Source: an uncultured Lachnospiraceae bacterium (GTDB lineage: Bacteria > Bacillota > Clostridia > Lachnospirales > Lachnospiraceae). From it: a DNA stretch of 64,000 bases. Below are positions 16,975-25,249 of the stretch, one piece after another. The first letter of the stretch is position 1. The number at the start of each line of letters is the position of its first letter. Where the stretch lies: positions 1-64,000 of the forward strand of contig CAMXIK010000016.1 of the NCBI GenBank assembly GCA_947243855.1, given 5' to 3'. Below the pieces are notes generated by a model. That model was not told where the DNA came from. It did not search any database and was given only the letters and a program-made list of their open reading frames with translations. Made by a program: the position numbers and the translations under genes.

Positions 16975-17877
16975 ATGAGGGTAGAAGAAATTTTAACGTG
17001 GCTGGACGGCGGAGGATATGCCTATTCTTTTTCGGGGAAAAGGGATGCAGAGATCAGCGGGTTTTCCAGTTTGGCCAATTATGTGGAAAACACCATTACA
17101 TGGATTAAGGACGAAAAGAGTTACCATGCGTCAAAGGGAGAGGACGCCGTCTTATGCGCGGTGGTAAAAAAGGGCGTAAAGACGGACTGTCTCGCGGTCA
17201 TAGAGACGGAAAATCCCAAGGAAGCGTTCTTTGCAATCCTGCATCAGTTCTGGGGAGAAAAGCGGATTGAGGGAAGCGTCGGGGTCGGGACTGTTATTTC
17301 CAAGGAGGCTGTGGTCGATCCGACGGCGGTCATCGGGTGTAACTGCAGCATTGTGGGAGACGTCAAGATCGGGGCCTACACGGTGATCGAGCACAACGTA
17401 GTGATACAGGGCAGGGTGCGGATCGGAGAAAACTGCTATATCCAGTCCAGCGCCGTGATAGGCATTGCGGGGTTCGGATTCAGCAAGGATGCGGAGACGA
17501 AACGCAGAACGAGGGTAGAACATTTTGGCGGCGTGGAGATCGGCGACGACGTGTTTATCGCAAGCCATGTCAATATCGAACGGGGAACGATCGACGATAC
17601 GGTGATCAGGAGGGGCGTGAAAATTGCGCCTTCCACGCTGATTGCGCACAATAATGTGATCGGTGAAGATACGGTTGTTATTTCCTCCGCTCTCTACGGG
17701 AGCGTGAAGGTGGGAGCAAGATCCTATATCGCGGCCAGCACCATAGAAAACCAGATGACGATCGGGGACGATACGGTGATCGGTATGGGGTCTGTGGTAA
17801 ACACGCCCATCGGCGACCATGTGATTGCTTATGGGACGCCAGCGAAAGTAATTAGAAAGAATGACAGCGATTTATAA
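16975..17877 (+). CDS. LpxD-like sugar N-/O-acyltransferase (left-handed beta helix)
   Basis: About 300 residues. The N-terminal 100 residues resemble the uridine-binding domain of LpxD. The rest is a left-handed beta helix of hexapeptide repeats ('AVIGCNCSIVGDVKIGAYTV', 'VRIGENCYIQSSAVIG', 'VIGEDTVVISSALYG'). A conserved 'VEHFGGVEIGDDVFIASHVN' matches the LpxD active-site region, where a His is catalytic. In a Gram-positive without lipid A the substrate is more likely a nucleotide sugar for surface glycan. The start at 16975 follows GGACAGGACGT; 16960 is an alternative. It is paired with the deacetylase-like gene. Confidence 0.75.
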   Translation: MRVEEILTWLDGGGYAYSFSGKRDAEISGFSSLANYVENTITWIKDEKSYHASKGEDAVLCAVVKKGVKTDCLAVIETENPKEAFFAILHQFWGEKRIEGSVGVGTVISKEAVVDPTAVIGCNCSIVGDVKIGAYTVIEHNVVIQGRVRIGENCYIQSSAVIGIAGFGFSKDAETKRRTRVEHFGGVEIGDDVFIASHVNIERGTIDDTVIRRGVKIAPSTLIAHNNVIGEDTVVISSALYGSVKVGARSYIAASTIENQMTIGDDTVIGMGSVVNTPIGDHVIAYGTPAKVIRKNDSDL

Positions 17878-17896
17878 AAGTTTTCTATATTTGCAG

Positions 17897-17967
17897 TTGA
17901 CAAGACGATGCGTTTGGTGTAGCATTGGTATCAGATTCCATACTTACCCCACCGAATAAGTAGGAAT
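17897..17967 (+). promoter_or_regulatory. cysK promoter with downstream inverted repeat
   Basis: -35 TTGACA (17897-17902), a 17-base spacer and -10 TAGCAT (17920-17925) form a strong sigma-A promoter. About 15 bases later TACTTA and TAAGTA form an inverted repeat with a ten-base centre (CCCCACCGAA), placed over the start of the transcript. This looks like an operator. Rrf2-type cysteine regulators (CymR class) are a reasonable candidate but this is inference. Confidence 0.6.
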
Positions 17968-18023
17968 TAAAAGAGCGGGAGAGATATACGGGCGAACAGA
18001 GTGGAAAGAAGGAGGATATCATT

Positions 18024-18962
18024 ATGGCAAACATTAAAAAAAGCGCGTCGGAGCTGATCGGCCACACACCTCTTTTGGAGGTAGTTAATTACGAAGAGAA
18101 AAACCAGATTAAGGACGCCAAGATTTTGGTCAAGTTAGAGTATTTGAATCCGGCGGGATCGGTGAAAGACCGTATCGCCCTTCATATGATTGAGGAGGCG
18201 GAGAAAGAGGGAAAGTTAAAGCCCGGCGGCACCATCATTGAGCCTACCAGCGGCAACACGGGAATCGGTCTTGCGGCGGTGGCGGCGGCCAAGGGATACA
18301 AGGCAGTATTGACGCTGCCGGAGACTATGAGCGTGGAACGGCGTAAATTGTTACAGGCTTACGGCGCCCAGCTTGTGCTGACAGACGGCGCGAAGGGTAT
18401 GAAGGGCGCTATCGAGAAGGCGGAGGAATTGCAGGCGGCGACGCCCGGCTCCATTATTTTGGGGCAATTTGAAAATCCGGCCAATCCGGCCATTCACAGA
18501 GCGACTACGGGCCCTGAGATCTGGGAGGATACGGACGGAAAGGTAGACATTTTTGTGGCGGGCGTCGGTACGGGCGGCACGATCACGGGTGTGGGCGGCT
18601 ATCTGAAAGAGAAGAATCCAGCGGTAAAGGTAGTGGCGGTGGAGCCTGAGAGCAGTCCGGTTCTTTCCGGCGGACAGCCGGGCGCGCATAAGATTCAGGG
18701 GATCGGCGCTGGCTTTGTGCCAAAGGTGTTAAATACGGACGTTTATGACGAAATTATCAAAGTCTCCAATGAAAACGCCTTTGCGGCGGGCAGGGCGATT
18801 GCGGAGCAGGAAGGCGTTCTTGTGGGGATTTCTTCTGGAGCGGCATTACATGCGGCGACTGAACTTGCAAGAAGACCGGAGAACAAGGGGAAGACGATTG
18901 TAGCGCTTCTACCGGATTCCGGGGATCGATATCTGTCTACCCCGTTGTTTTCTGTAGAGTAA
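18024..18962 (+). CDS. cysK: Cysteine synthase A (O-acetylserine sulfhydrylase)
   Basis: A 312-residue PLP enzyme that converts O-acetylserine and sulfide into cysteine and acetate. Lys48 in 'NPAGSVKDR' binds PLP, 'TSGNTG' is the substrate loop, '[10 protein letters not shown]' binds the cofactor phosphate, and the C-terminal '[15 protein letters not shown]' is typical of CysK. AAGGAGGAT precedes the ATG. It has the full family length. metQ follows 52 bases downstream on the same strand, linking cysteine synthesis with methionine uptake. Confidence 0.95.
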   Translation: MANIKKSASELIGHTPLLEVVNYEEKNQIKDAKILVKLEYLNPAGSVKDRIALHMIEEAEKEGKLKPGGTIIEPTSGNTGIGLAAVAAAKGYKAVLTLPETMSVERRKLLQAYGAQLVLTDGAKGMKGAIEKAEELQAATPGSIILGQFENPANPAIHRATTGPEIWEDTDGKVDIFVAGVGTGGTITGVGGYLKEKNPAVKVVAVEPESSPVLSGGQPGAHKIQGIGAGFVPKVLNTDVYDEIIKVSNENAFAAGRAIAEQEGVLVGISSGAALHAATELARRPENKGKTIVALLPDSGDRYLSTPLFSVE

Positions 18963-19014
18963 GGTGTTAGAATACAAAAGAGCGGTGAAAAACGCTTAAG
19001 AGGAGGAGAGGATT

Positions 19015-19827
19015 ATGAAAAAGAAACTTGTAGTAACTATTGTAGCGGCGGTGCTTGCGCTTAGCGCGCTCACAGGCTGCGGCGATAAGAAGGACGACAG
19101 TACCATCACGGTGGCGGCTTCCGCGACGCCTCATGCGGAGATCTTGGAGCAGGTAAAGCCGATCTTGGCCGAGCAGGGATATACCCTTGAGGTGACAGTT
19201 TTTAACGACTATGTACAGCCGAATCAGGTGGTGGAAAGCGGCGAGTTTGACGCCAACTATTTCCAGCATATCCCCTATCTGGATTCCTTCAATGAGGAAC
19301 AGGGTACGCATCTTGTCAATGCGGGCGGCATTCATTACGAGCCGTTCGGCATTTATCCCGGCACTAAGAGCGACCTTTCCGAGATCGCAGACGGGGACAC
19401 CATTGCAGTGCCCAACGATACGACCAACGAGGCGAGAGCGCTTCTGCTGTTACAGGACAACGGCATTTTGACCTTGAAGGACGGCGTGGGACTGGAAGCG
19501 ACCGTGCGCGATATCGAGGAGAATCCTCATAACGTGGAGATTCAGGAACTGGAGGCGGCGCAGGTGCCCAGAGTGAAGGACGAAGTGGCGTTTGTGGTGC
19601 TGAACGGCAACTATGCGATGGAGGCTGGTTTCTCCGTAGCGAAGGATGCGGTGGCCTTTGAGCAGGCCGATTCCGAGGCGGCAAAGACCTATGTGAATGT
19701 GATTGCGGTCAAGGAGGGCAATGAGAACAGCGAACCGATCAAGGCTCTGGTGGAGGCCCTTAAGTCTGACACGATCAAGGAGTACATCAACAATACTTAC
19801 GACGGCGGCGTGATTCCGTTTGAGTAA
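19015..19827 (+). CDS. metQ: Methionine-binding lipoprotein (NlpA/MetQ family)
   Basis: A 270-residue lipoprotein: signal peptide, lipobox 'LTGC', then the NlpA fold ('ITVAASATPHAEIL', 'VVESGEFDANYFQHIPYLDSF', 'HYEPFGIYPGTKSDL', 'IAVPNDTTNEARALLLLQ'). It would bind D- or L-methionine for the MetNI ABC importer. No metN or metI gene is present nearby, so it is an orphan that must use a transporter encoded elsewhere. AGGAGGAGAGG precedes the ATG. It is probably transcribed with cysK. Confidence 0.92.
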   Translation: MKKKLVVTIVAAVLALSALTGCGDKKDDSTITVAASATPHAEILEQVKPILAEQGYTLEVTVFNDYVQPNQVVESGEFDANYFQHIPYLDSFNEEQGTHLVNAGGIHYEPFGIYPGTKSDLSEIADGDTIAVPNDTTNEARALLLLQDNGILTLKDGVGLEATVRDIEENPHNVEIQELEAAQVPRVKDEVAFVVLNGNYAMEAGFSVAKDAVAFEQADSEAAKTYVNVIAVKEGNENSEPIKALVEALKSDTIKEYINNTYDGGVIPFE

Positions 19828-19872
19828 GCAGGGCGGAGCAAAGACGCGCGTCTGCGAATACAGAAACATAAC

Positions 19873-19907
19873 AGAGAGGGTATTTCCTGATGGGGGATAC
19901 CCTCTCT
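19873..19907 (+). terminator. Strong hairpin after metQ
   Basis: AGAGAGGGTAT (19873-19883) and ATACCCTCTCT (19897-19907) form an 11-bp perfect stem. No T-run follows, so it could be an mRNA-stabilising or attenuating hairpin rather than a classical terminator. Confidence 0.5.
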
Positions 19908-19954
19908 GCGCCTGCTTATACGGATAGAAACGGGAAAAGAAAGGAAACTGGCAA

Positions 19955-20638
19955 ATGAAACGTATCTTTTTTGTAGAGGACGATTTAAGTTTAATCAACG
20001 GCCTGACGTTTGCCCTGAAAAAGGAGGGGTATGAGACGGAGGTGGCGAGAACCGGTCTGGAAGCGGAAGGCTTGTGGGCGGACGGAAAATACGATCTGGT
20101 GATTCTGGATGTGTCGCTTCCCGACGGCTCCGGCTTCGACCTTTGCCAAAAGATCCGGCAGGGGTCTAAGGTGCCGATTATGTTTCTTACCGCTGCGGAC
20201 GAGGAGACGGATATCATTATGGGGCTGGATATCGGAGCCGACGATTATATGACCAAGCCTTTTAAGCTGGCGGTGTTTCTTTCCAGAGTCCATGCCCTGC
20301 TTCGCCGGAGCGAAAATTTCAGGGAGCAGACTGCGGAACTGACCTCCAACGGGATCACGCTGCATTTGTTAAAGGGAGAGGGGTATAAAAACGGCAAAGC
20401 CCTTGATTTGACTTCCGGCGAATATAAGCTTTTGTGCCTGTTTATGGAAAATCCCGATGTGGTGCTCTCCGCAGAGCAGATTTTGGGAAGGCTCTGGGAT
20501 AGCAGTGAAAATTTTATCGACAATAAGACGCTCACCGTCTATATCAGGAGGCTTCGTATGAAGATTGAGGATGATCCCAGCGATCCAAAGAAGATTGTAA
20601 CGGTCCGCGGCATGGGATACAAATGGAGGGAACAATGA
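19955..20638 (+). CDS. OmpR-family response regulator (BceR/VanR type)
   Basis: A 227-residue regulator. The receiver domain has the acidic pair 'VEDD', the phospho-acceptor Asp52 in 'LVILDVSLPDG', and the conserved Lys in 'YMTKPF'. The C-terminal winged helix ends 'KKIVTVRGMGYKW', typical of OmpR members. It overlaps the downstream kinase gene by ATGA and is followed by an ABC-FtsX transporter, the classic arrangement for antimicrobial-peptide detoxification modules. Confidence 0.92.
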   Translation: MKRIFFVEDDLSLINGLTFALKKEGYETEVARTGLEAEGLWADGKYDLVILDVSLPDGSGFDLCQKIRQGSKVPIMFLTAADEETDIIMGLDIGADDYMTKPFKLAVFLSRVHALLRRSENFREQTAELTSNGITLHLLKGEGYKNGKALDLTSGEYKLLCLFMENPDVVLSAEQILGRLWDSSENFIDNKTLTVYIRRLRMKIEDDPSDPKKIVTVRGMGYKWREQ

Positions 20639-21675
20639 GGGTACTGGCGAACCAAAAAATAAGAAGATTGTTTGTGCAGATGATGCTGTGTATGGGCGGA
20701 TTTCTTTTGTTCTCTACGGCAGCGCTGGCGTTGGGAATTGCTATGGTTTTGCCTGTGACGGTATGCGCGCTGGGAATGGGATTTGCAATCTTCCTGTGCT
20801 GCTACAAATATTTGAAAGAGCAGGATCTGGTGATGGAGGAAGCGGTGGCGCGGATTCAGGCCTTTCTTTCCGGGGAATGGGACGCCCGCATCGACTGCGA
20901 CGAGGAAGGGGAGTTGTACCGCCTGTTTCACGAGGTAAATTCTCTGGCGGCCATCTTAAATGCTAAGGCACAGAAGGAAAGAGAGTCGAGGAAATTCTTG
21001 CAAAATACCATTTCGGACATTTCCCATCAGTTAAAGACGCCCCTTGCCGCCCTCAATATCTACAACGGCATTATGCAGACGGAGGCCGAGAGCGGCGAAC
21101 TTTCCACCATTCGGGAATTTACCAGCTTGTCGGAGCAGGAATTGGACCGGATCGAGACGCTTGTACAGAATTTGTTGAAAATAGCCAAGTTCGACGCTGG
21201 GAGCATTGTGATCGAAAAATACAGGGAAAATGTGGCGGAGCTGATGGCGGATGTAGAGCGGCAGTTTTCGTTTCGGGCGGGAGCGGAAGGGAAGGAATTG
21301 ATTTTTGCGGGAAGCGGGGATCTCTTTCTTTTCTGTGACCGGGGATGGCTTACGGAAGCAGTGGGCAATCTCGTAAAGAATGCCCTCGACCATACGGAGA
21401 GCGGCGACAGAGTTTTGGTGGAATGGGGGCAGTCCGCGCAGATCATGCGCATAACGGTGCAGGATACCGGAAGCGGGATTCATCCGGAAGATCTGCACCA
21501 TATTTTCAAACGGTTTTACCGCAGCAGATATTCCAAGGACACGCTGGGAATCGGACTGGGGCTGCCCCTTGCCAAATCCATTGTGGAGGCCCACGACGGC
21601 ATGATTGAGGTGGACAGCAGGCTGGGGGAAGGTACTACGTTTGTAATGCTGTTTCCGATTATTACAAAATTGTAA
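20635..21675 (+). CDS. Intramembrane-sensing histidine kinase (BceS-like)
   Basis: A 346-residue kinase. Two membrane helices (about residues 13-57) are joined by a very short loop, so it has no outside sensor domain and probably reads the state of the partner transporter, as Bce-type kinases do. The phospho-acceptor His131 lies in 'DISHQLKTPLAAL'; the N box 'NLVKNALDHT', 'DTGSGI' and 'GIGLGLPLAKSIV' complete the ATPase domain. The start at 20635 has GGAGGGA and overlaps the regulator stop; the longer reading from 20623 is less likely. Confidence 0.9.
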   Translation: MRVLANQKIRRLFVQMMLCMGGFLLFSTAALALGIAMVLPVTVCALGMGFAIFLCCYKYLKEQDLVMEEAVARIQAFLSGEWDARIDCDEEGELYRLFHEVNSLAAILNAKAQKERESRKFLQNTISDISHQLKTPLAALNIYNGIMQTEAESGELSTIREFTSLSEQELDRIETLVQNLLKIAKFDAGSIVIEKYRENVAELMADVERQFSFRAGAEGKELIFAGSGDLFLFCDRGWLTEAVGNLVKNALDHTESGDRVLVEWGQSAQIMRITVQDTGSGIHPEDLHHIFKRFYRSRYSKDTLGIGLGLPLAKSIVEAHDGMIEVDSRLGEGTTFVMLFPIITKL

Positions 21676-21700
21676 TCGTGGCGAAGTGTGTGTGTAGTAT
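21661..21700 (+). promoter_or_regulatory. BceR-type operator and promoter of the ABC transporter
   Basis: ATTACAAAATTGTAAT (21661-21676) contains TTACA, four bases, then TGTAA, which fits the published BceR-type consensus TNACA-N4-TGTAA as I recall it. The box overlaps the kinase stop codon and lies just upstream of a plausible -10 (TAGTAT, 21695-21700). This would let the regulator activate the transporter genes separately from its own transcript. Confidence 0.7.
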
Positions 21701-21782
21701 TTAAGTGCTATTCTTTCATAGAGGATGCCAAAAGCAGGCATTCTCCGCATGATAATAAATGATCTGGAAAGAGGTGCTTACA

Positions 21783-22466
21783 ATGAAACTATTGGAAGTC
21801 AGTAAAATCAGCAAAACTTACGGCAGCGGGGAGGCGTCGGTGCAGGCGCTCAAAAACGTCAGTTTTTCCGTGCCAAAGGGAGAGTATGTGGCGATCGTGG
21901 GAGAATCCGGTTCGGGAAAGAGTACGCTCCTTAACATGATCGGCGCGCTGGATGTGCCCACGTCGGGAAAAGTATGGATCGACGGTAAGGACACCTTCGC
22001 CATGCAGGAGAAAAAACTCACGATCTTCCGCCGCAGAAACATCGGTTTTATTTTTCAGGCGTTTAACCTGATTCCGGAGCTTACGGTGGAACAGAATATT
22101 ATTTTCCCGGTGCTTTTGGATTATCAGAAACCGGACAGGGCTTATTTGGAAGAATTATTGGGCGCGCTGAATCTGAAAGAGCGGCGAAACCACCTGCCAA
22201 GCCAGCTTTCCGGCGGGCAGCAGCAGAGGGTGGCCATCGGCAGGGCCTTACTTACAAGGCCGGCCCTGATTCTTGCGGACGAGCCTACGGGAAATCTGGA
22301 CACCCGCAACAGCAATGAGGTGATCGCCTTGCTGCAGGCGGCTTCCAAGAAATACGAGCAGACGATTATCATGATTACCCACAACCGTATGATCGCGCAG
22401 GCGGCGGACCGGGTGTTGGAGGTGTCGGACGGCGTGCTGACGGATCTAGGGGGGTGTGCGGAATGA
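21783..22466 (+). CDS. ABC transporter ATP-binding protein (BceA/MacB/LolD class)
   Basis: A 227-residue ATPase. Walker A is 'GESGSGKST', the Q-loop is in 'GFIFQAFNLIP', the signature is 'LSGGQQQRVAIGRAL', Walker B is 'LILADEPTGNLD', and the switch His is in 'MITHN'. The 'FQAFNLIPELTVEQNI' wording is typical of ATPases that pair with FtsX-fold permeases. AGAGGTG precedes the ATG at 21783. It overlaps the permease gene by four bases. Confidence 0.95.
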   Translation: MKLLEVSKISKTYGSGEASVQALKNVSFSVPKGEYVAIVGESGSGKSTLLNMIGALDVPTSGKVWIDGKDTFAMQEKKLTIFRRRNIGFIFQAFNLIPELTVEQNIIFPVLLDYQKPDRAYLEELLGALNLKERRNHLPSQLSGGQQQRVAIGRALLTRPALILADEPTGNLDTRNSNEVIALLQAASKKYEQTIIMITHNRMIAQAADRVLEVSDGVLTDLGGCAE

Positions 22467-24829
22467 AAAGTTATTTAAGCCTGATTCCCATTTCGGCAAA
22501 GACCCGCAGAAAGCAGAACCGTTTGATTCTTCTCTGTATTATCTTCGCGGTGTTTCTGGTGACCACGGTCTTTTCCTGTGCGGAAATTATGACGAAAGGG
22601 CAGACGGAGGGAATGATCAGACACCATGGCAGCCACCATATCGTGATAAGCGGTCTGTCCGAGGCGGCGGCGGAACAGATCGCGGCAAGGGAAGACGTGT
22701 CTGCGGCTGCGTGGTGCAATTCCCTTGGGGAGGATGTTTACGAGGGATATTCTATTAATGACACACGCGTCATATTATACGGTGCGGAGCAGACTTATAT
22801 CGATACGATCAGAGATTATGCACAGGAAGGTGCGTTTCCCCAAAATGATACGGAGATTATGTTAAATACGGGCGCAAAGGAGCGGCTTGGCGTACAGGCA
22901 GGCGATCAGGTTATCCTCCATCTTCCGACAGGCGATTTCTCTTTTACAGTGAGCGGGTTCTGCGCCGACGAGTGGGAGGAGTACGACAGTAAATTTGAAG
23001 ATGTGAGCGCCTATATCAGTGTGGAGGCGTTTCACCGAATCTGTTCCGCAAGCGGAACTGACGATAATTCTGACATAGATGTCGTAAATGATGGGAAAGC
23101 GGATGAGAAAACGGGGTATTATGTCCGTTTTGCCAAAGGCGCGGATATCAAAGACGCGATTTCCGATTTGAAGCTTCGGTACGGATTGGAGAGCGGGGCG
23201 GTTGACGAGAATCTGGTTACGATGGGCGCGGCGGGAGCCAGCGGCAATTTAGCGATGCAAAGCCTTTATTTACTTGCGGCTATTGTGTTTGTACTGATTC
23301 TGACTGCGGGCGTGTTGATGATTTCAAGCTGCCTGAATAGTATGGTGGCGCAGCGGACGAAATTTTTCGGGATGATGCGCTGCGTCGGCGCAAGCAGGGA
23401 ACAGGTGATGCGTTTCGTGCGGTTAGAAGCTTTAAACTGGTGTAAGACGGCGATCCCTGCCGGATTGATTGCCAGCGAGGTATTTACGTTTGCGCTGTCC
23501 CTGATTTTACAATACAAGGTGGGCGGCGAGTTTGACGATTTCCATTACCGGTTTAGTGTGATCGGTCTTGCGTCGGGCGTTCTGGTGGGCGTAATAACGG
23601 TACTGCTTGCCGCGCATTCCCCGGCGAAGCGGGCGGCTTCGGTTTCCCCTGTGGCGGCGGTGTCGGGCAATGCGGAAACAGGCAAAGCAGTCTCCCATGC
23701 GGCGGACACCCGTATTCTTAAGGTGGAACACGCGCTGGGCGTCCATCATGCGGCGGCGGCAAAAAAGAATCTCGTTCTGATGTCGTTATCTTTCGCCTTT
23801 ACGGTCGCGCTGTTTCTAGTGTTTTCTGCTGGGCTTAGTTTATTCAACAGGTTCATGCCCTCAGAAAACGATTTAAGCCCAGAGATCAGCATTGCGGCGG
23901 TGGACAGCGCCAATTCCCTTGACAGGGGAATGAAAGAGGAAATGACCGTTTTGCCCGGCGTGGAATCGGCCTTTGGCTGCGCCGTATGCTATGGGACCCC
24001 GGCGGAGATAAACGGCGTTCCCGGCAGCGTCGATCTGATTTCCTATGACGACTGGATGTTTCAGTGGTCAAAAAGATCGGTGACCAGCGGCGATCTGCAT
24101 CAGGTTTCAGGCGATACGGATCATGTGATGACGATTTTTAATAGGGACAGCCGTTTAAATACCGGGGATACGGTGAAGATTGGAGACACAGAGCTGACGA
24201 TTGCCTGTGTGTGCTCGGAGGGCATCGGGACGGAGAGCCGTCCGGCGATTGTCTGTACGGAGGAGACGTTTCTGCGTCTTACGGGCGAGACGGATTATCA
24301 GATGCTTGGGATTGGTCTGGCAAAGGATGCGCCGGAAGAGACGGTGGAGACGATCCGGTCGATGGCGGGTGAGAATGATTTTGTAGACAGGAGAGAGGAA
24401 GATCAGGAGATCAATTCGAGTTTCTGGGTATTCCGCATTGCGGCGTATGGATTTTTGGCGGTCATTGCGCTGATCACCGTTTTTAATATTACCAATAATA
24501 TTTCCATGAGCGTATCGGCCAGAATGAAGCAGTACGGCGCTATGCGTGCGGTAGGGATGAGCGTTGCGCAGATGACGCGGATGATTGCGGCGGAGGCGGT
24601 TACCTACGCGGTGTGCGGACTGCTGCTCGGCTATATTGTGGGATTGTTCCTGCACCGGCTGTTTATGGTGAAGCTTGTCTTTACGCATTTTGGCGGATCG
24701 TGGAAAATACCCTTCGAACCGCTCACAGTCATAACCTTGATCGTCGCGCTCTCCTGTGCGGCGGCGGTGCGCGCTCCCGCCAGACGGATCAGGGAAATGG
24801 CGATTACGGAGACCATCAATGAGTTGTAG
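22463..24829 (+). CDS. ABC transporter permease, two FtsX domains
   Basis: A 788-residue permease: an N-terminal membrane helix, a large extracytoplasmic domain (about residues 45-250), three membrane helices of the first FtsX domain (about 265-400), a fifth segment near 435, a second outside domain (about 455-640), and three final helices. 'VSARMKQYGAMRAVGMSVAQM' and 'MVAQRTKFFGMMRCVGASREQ' are the repeated FtsX motifs. Two outside domains differ from BceB, which has one large one, so this is closer to the SalY/MacB-like type. Likely role: removal of antimicrobial peptides or lipoprotein traffic. Confidence 0.88.
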   Translation: MKSYLSLIPISAKTRRKQNRLILLCIIFAVFLVTTVFSCAEIMTKGQTEGMIRHHGSHHIVISGLSEAAAEQIAAREDVSAAAWCNSLGEDVYEGYSINDTRVILYGAEQTYIDTIRDYAQEGAFPQNDTEIMLNTGAKERLGVQAGDQVILHLPTGDFSFTVSGFCADEWEEYDSKFEDVSAYISVEAFHRICSASGTDDNSDIDVVNDGKADEKTGYYVRFAKGADIKDAISDLKLRYGLESGAVDENLVTMGAAGASGNLAMQSLYLLAAIVFVLILTAGVLMISSCLNSMVAQRTKFFGMMRCVGASREQVMRFVRLEALNWCKTAIPAGLIASEVFTFALSLILQYKVGGEFDDFHYRFSVIGLASGVLVGVITVLLAAHSPAKRAASVSPVAAVSGNAETGKAVSHAADTRILKVEHALGVHHAAAAKKNLVLMSLSFAFTVALFLVFSAGLSLFNRFMPSENDLSPEISIAAVDSANSLDRGMKEEMTVLPGVESAFGCAVCYGTPAEINGVPGSVDLISYDDWMFQWSKRSVTSGDLHQVSGDTDHVMTIFNRDSRLNTGDTVKIGDTELTIACVCSEGIGTESRPAIVCTEETFLRLTGETDYQMLGIGLAKDAPEETVETIRSMAGENDFVDRREEDQEINSSFWVFRIAAYGFLAVIALITVFNITNNISMSVSARMKQYGAMRAVGMSVAQMTRMIAAEAVTYAVCGLLLGYIVGLFLHRLFMVKLVFTHFGGSWKIPFEPLTVITLIVALSCAAAVRAPARRIREMAITETINEL

Positions 24830-24874
24830 GCGGTTTAACGGAAGCAGTGTATGCGAAAAAAGACAGAATACGGA

Positions 24875-25080
24875 TTGCGCTTTAGAGGCGCGTGTGCTAT
24901 TATTTAGGCGGACAGTATCTGAAAGAACTGTACCAGTGCATACATGTGGAAATTTAAAAGCCCGTTTGCGGGCGTATAAGAAATTCTTATAGAAAATGGC
25001 GGTACCGATGCGATGGGCTGCACATTTAGATATAGGGGTCTTTGTATGTATGTCCGGACAGTTTCTGTCCGGACTTTTTT
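24875..25080 (+). ncRNA. Candidate structured RNA with own promoter and terminator
   Basis: No protein is seen in this stretch. A promoter-like pair TTGCGC (24875-24880) and TATTAT (24898-24903) with a 17-base spacer would start a transcript near 24910. A perfect ten-pair terminator (GTCCGGACAG, loop TTT, CTGTCCGGAC) followed by six T ends it at 25080. The roughly 170-base product has internal hairpins (ACAGT/ACTGT at 24912-24931, GCCCG/CGGGC near 24967-24980, TATAAGAA/TTCTTATA) and a long-range match CATACAT/ATGTATG. GGACAG near the 5' end repeats the terminator arm and could pair with its 3' side. It may be a small RNA, or a leader with attenuation for panC. No known riboswitch was recognised. 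Confidence 0.45.
25052..25080 (+). terminator. Perfect intrinsic terminator upstream of panC
   Basis: GTCCGGACAG, TTT loop, CTGTCCGGAC, then TTTTTT. It is 170 bases before panC and some 220 bases after the permease stop, so it ends the bce-type transcript or the candidate small RNA. Confidence 0.9.
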
Positions 25081-25085
25081 GCGCG

Positions 25086-25237
25086 CATAAGCAGAGTCAG
25101 AAGATGACGCAGACAGGATACATGCTTGCATGTAAGACTGTCTGAGACAGCTTATGACGAGCAACGCGAACGAGAGATGCGAAGCATCTCGAGTCTGCTT
25201 ATGGAAAAGAGGCAGAGTCAGAAGATGACGCAGACAG
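25086..25237. repeat. Repeat-bearing hairpin element before panC
   Basis: A perfect 26-base direct repeat (25091-25116 and 25212-25237, beginning GCAGAGTCAGAAG and ending CGCAGACAG) brackets a palindromic stretch. CATAAGCAGA (25086-25095) and TCTGCTTATG (25194-25203) are inverted copies near the ends. Inside are CAGACAG/CTGTCTG enclosing TACATG/CATGTA, and GAGATGC/GCATCTC. The layout resembles a small non-coding mobile or REP-like element, but could also be a leader RNA. The second repeat ends directly before the AGAAGGAGGG ribosome site of panC. Confidence 0.55.
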
Positions 25238-25249
25238 AAGGAGGGAACT

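Noticed and set aside
17152-17820. A 222-codon minus-strand frame opposite the LpxD-like gene
   Set aside because: Antisense to hexapeptide repeats, which create long repetitive shadow frames; no ribosome site or domain.
17877-19015. A SAM or T-box riboswitch ahead of cysK or metQ
   Set aside because: The leader of cysK is too short for these structures and no T-box sequence (TGGNACCGCG) or SAM-type core was seen; metQ has only 52 bases upstream.
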